A stretch of DNA of 64,000 nucleotides, from contig NC_087390.1 of the NCBI RefSeq assembly GCF_963675165.1, positions 949,501-1,013,500 on the forward strand. Reading direction: 5' to 3'. This stretch comes from Halichondria panicea (taxonomy: Eukaryota; Porifera; Demospongiae; Suberitida; Halichondriidae). The notes below the pieces were generated by a model. That model ran no database searches. It was not told where the DNA came from and saw only the letters and a program-made list of their open reading frames with translations. Of this stretch, positions 44,579-53,582 are shown piece by piece. The first letter of the stretch is position 1, and each line of letters opens with the position of its first letter. The position numbers and the translations under genes are program-made.

Positions 44579-45152
44579 CGAGTGGGTGTGGTCTATCTAA
44601 CTTGGACTTCATGCGCATGCACGAGGCGTGGTTATAAAAAGCCAGGTTTGGTGTGTAGCAACAGAATTGAATTTGTACGAGCTGGAGAGCTGTGAGAGAC
44701 ACCAGTTGACAGAAAAAGACAAGAAGACGACTTCAAAACAACGAAAAACTACAGTAAAACTTAGTAGAGCTTGTGAAACGCTTGTTGAAGATACTGGAAA
44801 GAACAGACAAGTAAAAAGAACCTAGAACTGGCTGCAACACTACAAGAAGAAGAATGAAGCTCTGTGGTGGAGTGGAGGGGGGTATAGAGCAGACTGGACC
44901 GGCATGGAACCTTAAAAAACTCAATAGAAAGGGGCAAGCGATTGCTGAAGTGTTTTTGATGCTTCCTGGTCCCCCCTGCCCATGCCCAACTGGAAAAAGC
45001 AATACAAAGCAACAGTGGACATGGAAAGAATGGATACTGACTGAACATGCAAACTATTGCATTCTGTGTTTTTTATAATGTTTTTGTCATCTTCTTATCA
45101 CTTTCACTAAAAATTTCATTCCAACTTTTGATAACTTCCTGCAAATTATTTG
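44579..45152 (+). repeat. Promoter-like module with small ORF, copy 6
   Basis: The empty-site sister of the module at 22215. TATAAAAAG at 44633-44641; small ORF open at 44854-45078. Confidence 0.55.
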
Positions 45153-45240
45153 TCACTTCCTGTAGAATATGCATCCATTTCCTGTAAAATATGTGTCCAT
45201 TTCCTGTAGAATATGCGCCCATTTCCTGTAGAATAAGTAC
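45153..45240 (+). repeat. 22-bp minisatellite (4 units), copy 6
   Basis: Four units, as in copy 4 but without its 4-bp insertion. Confidence 0.8.
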
Positions 45241-45325
45241 CATCTTGTAGATTATGCTTCCATGTAATCTACTGTTTTTAGCCAATCAGATCAATTACAG
45301 ATGATGTAATGTAGTATAATTAGTA

Positions 45326-45589
45326 ATATCCAGTTTTATAGTCTGTGTCCAGCTTTATTTGCAAGTTTTATTCTTGTTCTCACAACCTTCTCTTCGCTAA
45401 AAGTTGGTTGATTTCGAGCCTAACCCGCAAAAATCTTTTAACCGTGTTCTCAAGTTTGCTGTCAAGCACAAAGTTCCCCTCAATCGCAGTGCTCTCCCGT
45501 ACTGGAAGGAAGACATACCTTCAAACCTGGGAAAGTTGAGATATGGTGGACCATTCGAAGATTATTTACTGAGTCAGTTCATTTATTGA
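45326..45589 (+). pseudogene. Internally deleted transporter mini-fragment, copy 6
   Basis: As at 23325, with the same six-base loss. The array continues for about 160 bases after it and ends at 45748. Confidence 0.8.
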
Positions 45590-45732
45590 ATGAGCTTGTT
45601 GTTGTCCTTTTCTGTGTTTACAGTATCTGTATTCAATGCCACCGATGTTATAATAACTCTAACTACACCTGTCCACTTTCATCCTGTAATAATTATATGC
45701 ATACATTATAATATATATAGCAAAGCCGTTTC

Positions 45733-47969
45733 TTACAGATATAAGCCAACCTTAGCATACTTCAGCCAGTTTGGAAGAACTCGACCAATTTCCTCCAACA
45801 CTTCAGACGAGCAATGCTGATCAAGCACTTCTTTCCTGATACCCACTTCCCTCACTATAATGTCTACAGTTAAATGTTGACTTCTGGGATGTTCACCTCC
45901 GCCAGGATCTTTCTTTTCGAACCAAATCAAATGTTTATTTTCTAACTTTCCATCGTATTCATCAGGCTTTTCGGAACAATTCCAGGTATAATAGTCAACA
46001 TCAACCTCAGCATGATGACTTGTTATGGCACCATGAATACAAGGACAGAATAAGCAGATTTCTGGGGCATCAATCGAATAATGAAGGGCTTCTTGAGAAG
46101 CTCTAATTCCTTCCAAAATGTCTTCTTTGATTTTTGGACAGAGATTTTCACAAATAATTTTTTGAGCTTTCACATAAACTTCTATGTGTGTGTTTGAATC
46201 GACAAGAGTAACAAAACATTGATTCTTTTGATACTTAAGCTTGATACAGTTTCTTGCTTGAGGCACTTGTTCTCTCAACTTACTGTACCTTTCCCACCCA
46301 CGTCTTTTCATTAAGAACACCACCAGGCAGCAGAATACCCCAGCTCGAATACAGCCATTGGTGAAGCGAACAAGAAGTGGATCGACAGAGGGCTCATGGA
46401 TGCAACAGTTTTTCAGCTCAGCTTGTGGTATAGATTTAAGGAGGGCAGGCATAAAAAATTGAGACGTGTTAGCAGATTCGCTTAACAGAGAATTTGTGAA
46501 AGGAGTTATCAATAAAAGTTCTTTCATGAGCTCTATCATATCCTTGGGAACAAAGATGCCAACAAGGAAGTGCTCCTTAAAATGCGCAGACTCCAGCATA
46601 TCAAGCGTTAGGACGCCATCATCTCTGAACAACTTCCACTTAGGATCCATTAGAGTTGCAGTTGGTAAAGTATCTTCACCACCTCCTCTCAAAGACATCG
46701 CATATTGAACAAGGTCATTGATTATCTCTAGGGGTACCTGGGGATCTACAAAGACAACTCCAGGCAGTTTCTGCGGATAGTAATGGGCAATACAGATTTT
46801 GTTGAAATATTCAAGAGCAGAATATATGTCATCAGTATCTGGCTGTAGTTTTTTAGCCACAGACACACACTCACTTATAGTCAGAATACGTCTCCCAACT
46901 TTAGTGCATAACTCTTGCAAGGAGAGCTCCAGAGCAAACCACCGGAGTGGAACTTTATCTTCAAAAAACGGAGACCCTTCCACGGCATTTCGAATAACTT
47001 GTGCAATAGTTTGCGTGTCTTCATCTCGAGATGTTGCATTCAAAGCAAATATTTGTTGGGTCATTTGTGTGTTGCTGTATGCTCTAAAGCACTCAGGAAT
47101 CAAGTCACGGAGTTCTTTATTTTTTCCCTCGAGGGTTGCAGATAGAACTGAAGGAGGATCATCCTTGAATGCGTCTTTGAATGTGCCCACAAATATACAT
47201 CGTGGCTTCTTTTTATGTGTGTTCATCGACAGTAGAGATTGAATGAGACTTAGAATAGTTTCCCTGTGCGACAAGTGTGAGAGGGAAGGAGTACCGACTT
47301 GTTGTCCTCTTATATAGAACTCATCAGAGGGATAATCGTTAAACTTGTCTGTGAGCTTCATTACGTATACACCAGCTGAAGTTCCTCGTGTGAAAAGAGG
47401 TGCAATATCGTGAAACTGTGGTTGCCCTCCACTATCAGTAACACGTATCGTCATGGTACCAAATAATTCTTTGCCGCTTTTATGTCGTACGCTTGTTGAG
47501 ACTGCTATTGAACTTATTTCCTCAAGATCATCAACTACAGCGTTTACCGCTGCTTTTGAGTGATCATGAATATTCTCAGCAGCGCTTGTACTACTCTTTT
47601 TATTAACACCCTTTACTGCTACTTTTGAGTGATCATGAATATTTTCAGCAGCGCTTGTACTGCTCTTTTTATCAACACCCTTTAAACTATACTGAGAAAT
47701 AGCTCGAGAAAGTAAACTCTTCAGATCTTGGGTTGTCATTTCGTTCCATTCTTTGCCTTTGCGCATAAAATTATGACTTGCTACTGATCGGACCTGGATG
47801 GTTCTATCTAAAGGACCTGTGCTATTTCGTTTTTCCTTTACTTCGTTATTCAATACAAGATCTTTAACACTCGTCTTTCCACTACCAGCAGGTCCCATTA
47901 GAATAACATTAACAGTTTTCAAAGTGACAAATCCATCCTTCATTGCCTCTTCAAAATGTTGTTTAAATC
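45733..47969 (-). CDS. Roc-COR-like GTPase exon of a 2A/Death-domain gene (3' end truncated)
   Basis: Large last exon. The acceptor (TTCTGTTTCCAG) lies at 47970-47971 and the exon enters in phase 1 with FKQHFEEAMKDGF. Counting from that Met: P-loop GPAGSGKT at 17-24, DSGGQPQFH at 170-178 (the DxxGQ of Roc and other Ras-like domains) and TFKD at 255-258 (the NKxD-type motif). A COR-like region follows (PLRWFALELSLQELC onward). Two 23-residue repeats around SSTSAAENIHDHSK lie at 88-133. The last part (EVLEEIGRVLPNWLKYAKV) looks like the start of a Death domain and is cut off. The final four residues and the stop come from array DNA. Roco-type proteins are GTPase switches; a signalling or immune role is inferred from the Death exons upstream. 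Confidence 0.75.
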
Positions 47970-48022
47970 CTGGAAACAGAACATTTTAGACATCAAATGA
48001 TTGAGTGACATGCATGCATATA

Positions 48023-48208
48023 CAGGGTGTCATACAGGATTTTGAAGTAGAGGGGGAAATGAGAAAAGTAACCAGAAAATGTTGCTAAAAAAAGGTCAAC
48101 TGTTATTTCAATATCCATGCAGCTATGGACACTCAGTCATAATTGAAAGGGGGGGGGGAAATTGGAGCTAGGGGGGATATCCCCCTTTCCCCCTGTATGA
48201 CACCCTAG
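48023..48208 (-). mobile_element. Inverted-repeat element (MITE) in an intron
   Basis: CAGGGTGTCATACAGG at the left mirrors CCTGTATGACACCCT at the right. The inner ends are G-rich and C-rich (GGGGGGGGG near 48150). It lies between the GTPase exon and the first Death exon. Confidence 0.75.
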
Positions 48209-48409
48209 CTGATATATAGGTAAATATGCAATGACTTTAATAAAAGACAGACACACCTTACACTTATACTTTGTCAGTATAATTATAGATTTGAGAATGA
48301 GCCATTAATAATAGATGTGTACAAACTGGATGTCCATGTACATGTATGTGTTTCAGCATAAGCAATTAATGCTGTATAAAGCTTTTAAAATGAATGTAGG
48401 TGCTATTAC

Positions 48410-48709
48410 CTTTGTATTTCAGCTCAATTGCATCAGCTATATTGTCTTGTTGGACAATGTTACTTCTGAGGCACTTGCAAATGTCACTCCATGTACGAGA
48501 AGGTGAAGATCGCAACCAGTGGGTCAGCACTTCACGCAAGCGAGCTTTATCACTATTTTCATTAGACTCGATATCCTCAAGGATGCCAACTTTAATCCCC
48601 AAAGCGAGGCCTATGTTAAACCAATCTCTAGCGGCCTTGATTAATAGAGAAAAAACTTCTTGCAAATCTTCAATGCATAATTGGTTGTCATATCTTTCAT
48701 CATCCTCAC
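48410..48709 (-). CDS. Death-domain exon D1 (100 codons)
   Basis: A 300-nt exon, AG acceptor at 48710-48711 and GTAATAGC donor below 48410, phase 1 on both sides. It encodes EDDERYDNQLCIEDLQEVFS, then WFNIGLALGIKVGILEDIES, LREVLTHWLRSSPSRTWSDI and CKCLRSNIV: a six-helix Death-fold pattern with the usual W-x-x-L-G-x-x-L-G core and the W-L-R...TW late helices. It joins in frame to the GTPase exon. It is almost identical to D2 and D3, so it arose by a recent tandem duplication of about 1 kb. Confidence 0.8.
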
Positions 48710-49969
48710 CTATACATGGCGATGCATTCAAATAAAAGGCAGACTGTAGTTTTGAATGAGTCATCGATACGAACTGTTTTTCCATGACATGGATAGCGTA
48801 CATAGTTCAGAATCGAATAGAATCAGTAACTATATGAACACACACGCACTTGTAAACAGGAATCTGTTTCACATTGCACGCATAAATTAAAGTTGAAAGG
48901 CAGTTCTTTCAATAGCACCAAATTTTAGCCTCTTAATTAAGAATCTGAGATGCGTGCATTTTATATGCTTTAATTGATCAGAAGTACATTATTGTTTTGC
49001 TATTAGTTACTATAATAATCATTATGTGCATATAATTATATGTACGTTATAGTTATAACACGGGCACAAGGGATGTATGGAATATATATTGCACTGAAGC
49101 ACGAGGGCGTAAGCCCCGAGGGCTGAGTGCAATATATTCCATGCAGCCCGAGTGCACGTGTAATAACTAGTTTATATCCCGAGGGCATAGCAACATAACA
49201 CTGTTTTAGTAACACAATATAAACTGCACAAAAAGATGACAAAGACAACTCTAGACACAGCTCCATCTCTTCTCTCTCCTAGACGCCAGTATATGCAGCG
49301 TATAAGATTGGCATGACCGACGAATGGCTTGACACAAAATTGTTGGAGCTGAAACCACTGCAAAACAGCCCCACCCCACTTCTGGTGCTGCAAAACAGCC
49401 CCACCCCGCTATACTGCTGCAAAGAAACAGCCCCATCCCATTTACTGCTGCGAAGAAACAGCCCCACCCCACTATACTTCTCAGTGTAACTGCTGCTCGA
49501 ACAGCCCCCTCCACTATCCTCGGCATCACAACCAAGCCAAAGAAGCTCACCTCTACACTGCTGCAAAACAGCTCAAGCCCCCTGCAAAAAGAGCTGCTTC
49601 TAGTGCTATGGTGAAGCCAGAATTGACCGTGCATCAAGAAGTGGAGGACTAAGTCTAGGAACACAGAATCTTCACAAAATGAGCCTGGGACGATTTTAAA
49701 ACCTGCATGCATGGTTGCAAAGAAGAAACTCCAGTAGTGCTGAACATTCCTGCATGGCTGGACTTACTTTGATACTTGTTATTTTTCATGATACATATTT
49801 AATTTAATTATGCCAGAGGGGCGTTTTGTGGTTAGTGCATTATGACTTTGCGGTTAGTGCAATATGACTTTCAGCAGTGCATTATGCTGCATATTGCACT
49901 TGGCAACAACGTAGCAACGGGATATAAATTACTTTATATATCACCATCTAGCTAGGCCGATTCACTCAC
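48710..49969 (-). other. Long intron with two insertions and a G-rich minisatellite
   Basis: Compared with the matching intron at 50596-50958 it carries about 880 extra bases (49048-49926). The first part is a hairpin (49050-49168, GGAATATATATTGCACT and its mirror). The rest contains repeats of ACAGCCCCACCCC (49352-49520), G-rich on the - strand, and ends in GCAACGGGATATAAAT. No exon seen. Confidence 0.65.
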
Positions 49970-50035
49970 TGGTTGGTCCAGGATTCATTGTGGATAATTT
50001 TTGTCTCTTAGATGGCCCAGACAAAATGTTGTCAA
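49970..50035 (-). CDS. Linker exon L1 (22 codons)
   Basis: A 66-nt exon between acceptor TTGTTTTCAG and donor GTGAGTGAA, phase 1 on both sides. Encodes DNILSGPSKRQKLSTMNPGP, ending in T. The GPSKR-KLS core recurs at the start of the NACHT exon at 63731, and the NPGP end resembles the tail of the 2A motif at 52758. Confidence 0.65.
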
Positions 50036-50295
50036 CTGAAAACAAACAGGAAATTTTACACATCACATGCATGATCAAGTGACTGCATAGAGGTATGCAA
50101 TGACTGTAAAAGACAGACATACTTAAACTTGCACTTTGTCTGCATGTATAATTATATATCTAATTATAATTATAATATAATATTATATATAAGTCATTAA
50201 TAATAGATGTGTACAAACTGGATATTCATGTATGTGTTTCAGCATAAACAATTAATGCTGTATAAAGCTTTTAAAATGAATGTAGGTGCGATTAC

Positions 50296-50595
50296 CTTTG
50301 TATTTCAGCTCAATTGCATCAGCTATATTGTCTTGTTTGACAAGGTTACTTCTGAGGCACTTGCAAATGTCACTCCATGTAGGAAAAGGTGAAGATCGCA
50401 ACCAGTGGGTTAGCATTTCACGCAAGCGAGCTTTATCACTATTTTCATTATACTCGATATCCTTAAGGATGTCAACTTTAATCCCCAAAGCGAGGCCCAT
50501 GTCTAACCAATCTTTAGCGGCCTTGATTAATAGAGAAAAAACTTCTTGTAAATCTTCAATGCATAATTGGTTGTCATATCTTTCATCATCCTCAC
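50296..50595 (-). CDS. Death-domain exon D2 (100 codons)
   Basis: 300 nt, phase 1 to phase 1, with the same splice sites as D1. The domain differs by a few residues: WFDMGLALGIKVDILKDIEY instead of WFNIGLALGIKVGILEDIES, and SPFPTWSDI instead of SPSRTWSDI. Open throughout. Because exon length is a multiple of three and phases match, extra copies can be included or skipped without breaking the frame. Confidence 0.8.
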
Positions 50596-50958
50596 CTACA
50601 AATAAAAGGCAGACTGTAGTTTTGAATCAGTCATCGATACGAACTGTTTTTCCATGACATGTAGCGTACGTAGTTTAGAATCGAATAGAATCAGTAACTA
50701 TGAACACACACGCACTTGTAAACAGGAATCTGTTTCACATTGCACGCATAAATTAAATTTGAAAGGCAGTTCTTTCAATAGCACCAAATTTTAGCCTCTT
50801 AATTAAGAATCTGAGATGCGTGCATTTTATATGCTTTAATTGATCAAAAGTACATTATTGTTTTGCTATTAGTTACTATAATAATCATTATGTGCATATA
50901 TATGTACATTACTTTATATATCACCATCTAAACTGATTAGCTAAGCCGATTCACTCAC

Positions 50959-51024
50959 TGGTTGGTCCAGGATTCATTGTGGATAATTTTTGTCTCTTAG
51001 ATGGCCCAGACAAAATGTTGTCAA
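50959..51024 (-). CDS. Linker exon L2 (22 codons)
   Basis: Same sequence type as L1 with TTTTCAG acceptor and GTGAGTGAA donor. It lies between Death exons D3 and D2. The intron sequences around it match those around L1, so exon pair and introns were copied together. Confidence 0.65.
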
Positions 51025-51264
51025 CTGAAAACAAACAGGAAATTTTACACATCACATGCATGATCAGTGACTGCATAGAGGTATGCAATGACTGTAAAAG
51101 ACAGACACACTTAAACTTGCACTTTGTCTGCATGTATAATTATATATCTAATTATAATGATAATATATATATAAGTTATTAATAATAGATGTGTACAAAC
51201 TGGATGTTCATGTATGTGTTTCAGCATGCATAAACAATTAATGCTGTATAAAGCTTATAATTAC

Positions 51265-51564
51265 CTTTGTATTTCTCCTTAATTGTATCAGCTAGATTGT
51301 TTTGTTGGACAGTGTCACTTCTGAGGCACTTGCAAATGTCACTCCATGTACAAGAAGGTGAAGATCGCAACCAGTGGGTCAGCATTTCACGCAAGCGAGC
51401 TTTATCACTATTTTCATTAGACTCGATACCCTCAAGGATGCCAACTTTAATCCCCAAAGCGAGGCCTATGTTAAACCAATCTCTAGCGGCCTTGATTAAT
51501 AGAGAAAAAACTTCTTGCAAATCTTCAATGCATAATTGGTTGTCATATCTTTCATCATCCTCAC
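51265..51564 (-). CDS. Death-domain exon D3 (100 codons)
   Basis: 300 nt, phase 1 to phase 1. Very close to D1 (WFNIGLALGIKVGILEGIES) but with a diverged last helix (CKCLRSDTVQQNNLADTIKE). The donor is GTAATTATAAGC. About 65 bases upstream of it on the - strand, an intron segment is inverted relative to the D1 unit. Confidence 0.8.
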
Positions 51565-51844
51565 CTATATACATGGCGATGCATTCAAATAAAAGGCAGA
51601 CTGTAGTTTTGAATGAGTCATCGATAATATAGTTACTGATTCTATTCGATTCTGAACTACATACGCTGAAACACATACATGTCATGGAAAAGCAGTTTCT
51701 ATCTCTATTATCAAGAGTATAATTATAATAGTATCGAACGTATAGGTATACTGTGTACCAGATGTATGCGGAGAGTAACGTGACTTCCTGTATCTGTCAC
51801 AAGCTTGGAATTTGCACACTGACCAATCCAATCACTATTCATAC

Positions 51845-52120
51845 CTGTACATGCCTCCTCTATAGCCTCAGCAACTTCATTCCGTTCAACTATAGGTGCT
51901 CTGAGACTCTGACATATTTCAGAATAGGTGAGAGGGCCAGTCTTCAAGCGAGCAGCTAGTATTTCAAGTAGACAGGTTTGATCGTCTCGATGTTTATCAC
52001 TGATATTATTGAGGGTGTCATAGCTCACTCCCAGCGTAAGTCCCAGGTTGAACCAGTTTTTGGTAGCTGGTATCAATTTCCCGTAAACAGACGACAAATC
52101 ATCGATAGTCAGAGTTGAGC
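51845..52120 (-). CDS. Death-domain exon D4 (92 codons)
   Basis: 276 nt, acceptor TTTGTGTAG, donor GTATGAATAG, phase 1 to phase 1. A more distant Death domain: STLTIDDLSSVYGKLIPATK, then NWFNLGLTLGVSYDTLNNIS, LLEILAARLKTGPLTYSEIC and QSLRAPIVERNEVAEAIEEA. It is closest to the Death exon at 63867 (AARLKSGPLTYSDICQSLRA), which belongs to the NLR gene. It is the first Death domain after the 2A exon. Confidence 0.8.
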
Positions 52121-52750
52121 CTACACAAATTACCAGTCAATGGTAAGTATACATGGTTTATGCTTGTAATACTCTATAAAATGAAAGCACTGTGGATGCT
52201 GATGCCTCGGTGGAGGTTCCAAAGCTGCGTTCAATTGAAGAAAAATCGGCCTGGGGTCGAGGCTAGCAGGCAGATTGAATCCAGGATCACAGGGAAACTC
52301 GAAGAGTGAGTAATGATCGACCACGATTGTTATTAAAAACAATCGATGCCAAAGTTCAAGTCTGGCTGCATCAGCAGAGCCTTGTAGCTTTCTTCTCACT
52401 CTTGCAGCTACCAATAGCTAGCGTTCTAATGCAGAGCTAACTACTAAGTAGAGTAGCAACACTCGTTAAACAAGTTTTGCTACGGACTCTTCTGAAAAGG
52501 CTGCAATGGCATTCCAAGTAAGCAAAACTAAGCATAACTCGAGAACAAAGCGCAAATCCACAAATTATAATCCGAGAAAACATGACTAGAAGCCTATAGA
52601 AACTCTTACTTGCACTTCATTAGCAGTCTACACAGACACACAGACACACAAACATACTACCGTATACCTCGCTTGCGCATGTGCACCGAGGCATAATAAC
52701 TGACAGCAGTTTACATAATAATTATGTATACATAAGGAGACACTGCTTAC
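52121..52750 (-). other. Intron with repeat insertions
   Basis: Holds a half-arm of the palindromic element (ATCGGCCTGGGGTCGAGGCT, 52246-52265) and, at about 52410-52700, a repeat whose inverted partner lies at 56060-56335 (TACCGTATACCTCGCTTGCG in this copy). No exon seen. Confidence 0.6.
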
Positions 52751-52900
52751 TAAGCGTTGGTCCAGGGTTTGCTTCAACATCTCCTGACTGTAACAGTAAG
52801 CGGAATATCAGTAACAGTATATACAGACTGAGAGTGGGGGGCCGATTAGTGCTCTGAACTCTCACTTGGAACTTGGTCGGCTTTTCTTGAGTATCAAAAA
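52751..52900 (-). CDS. Exon ending in a 2A-like ribosome-skipping motif
   Basis: A 150-nt exon, acceptor TTACTTTCTAG, donor GTAAGCAGTG, phase 1 to phase 1. After FDTQEKPTKFQVRVQSTNRP it encodes a Leu-rich stretch (SLYILLLIFRLLLQSG) and then DVEANPGP (52758-52781), followed by T and the splice. This fits the D-x-E-x-NPG/P consensus, including the hydrophobic helix before it. In known 2A peptides the ribosome fails to form the Gly-Pro bond and continues, giving two proteins. Such sequences are known at the N-termini of NLR proteins in sea urchins, where they can also act as signal sequences. Placement just before Death exons fits that pattern. Confidence 0.75.
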
Positions 52901-52945
52901 CTAGAAAGTAAGAGTGACGTTTATAATTATTGTGGCAGGAATTAC

Positions 52946-53143
52946 CTGATGTGGTACAATACTGAATGTTCCATTGTTTCCGAGGGTTCCATCTCACCAA
53001 GCAGGCAGTGATGAGTGAGTAGCAGGTGATAAGCACAGCTGACAGAATGAGAACGGCCAGTGCACTCCCCCTCCATCCCAGCTCACAAGGAAACACTCCG
53101 GTCCAACTCAAGTCAACCACAGGGCAAGCAGGACGTGGGGGAG
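52946..53143 (-). CDS. Exon with a membrane helix, unrecognised protein
   Basis: 198 nt, acceptor CTACACAG, donor GTAATTCC, phase 1 to phase 1. Encodes PPRPACPVVDLSWTGVFPCE, then a helix (ALAVLILSAVLITCYSLITA), then WNPRKQWNIQYCTTS. Open without stops and in phase with the exons on both sides. I do not recognise the family. Confidence 0.55.
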
Positions 53144-53344
53144 CTGTGTAGAGTTGCATAAATATATTCATGTGCTGTGACATCACAATTGTGGTCATTC
53201 TGTGAATACCAAGCTAATGGCTGTTTAAAACTGAACTTTAAGCATAATTATTGTGGCCTATGCCCCGTAATAATTATGCTCTGATATAATGTGTATGATA
53301 AAAAATGTTATGCAATTATTGGTGAGTATGCTTCACTGACTCAC

Positions 53345-53582
53345 AGGAAAAAGTTTGTAAGAAGAGTATGTATCTGATGGTGACCATAATGAGGTAGAGT
53401 TGGTAGAGGACAGGGGTGATCAACACAGAGGCAAGGCAGGCTCTGAGCTGCCAACTAGGCTTATGGAAAACCAGGGGAATATCATCTTCCAGATCTTCCG
53501 GGTGTTTGTAGGGTGGTCTGATTTTTGGATACCATTTTCTTTCAAAGGATCTTGCTGTTGAGGACTTCAAAATCCACTGCAT
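53345..53582 (-). CDS. First coding exon with a membrane helix, unrecognised protein
   Basis: ATG at 53582 opens MQWILKSSTARSFERKWYPK. It continues with an acidic stretch (HPEDLEDDIPL) and a long hydrophobic segment (LRACLASVLITPVLYQLYLI plus VTIRYILFL), and ends at donor GTGAGTCAG after 238 nt, in phase 1. It joins in frame to the exons at 52946 and 52751. It could be the 5' end of the 2A/Death/GTPase gene or a separate small gene whose exons happen to share phase. The - strand start faces the + strand methylmalonyl-CoA mutase start at 54254. Confidence 0.55.

Noticed and set aside
49251-49712. 153-codon - strand frame
   Set aside because: It is produced by the G-rich minisatellite and inserted repeats; no homology or splice context.
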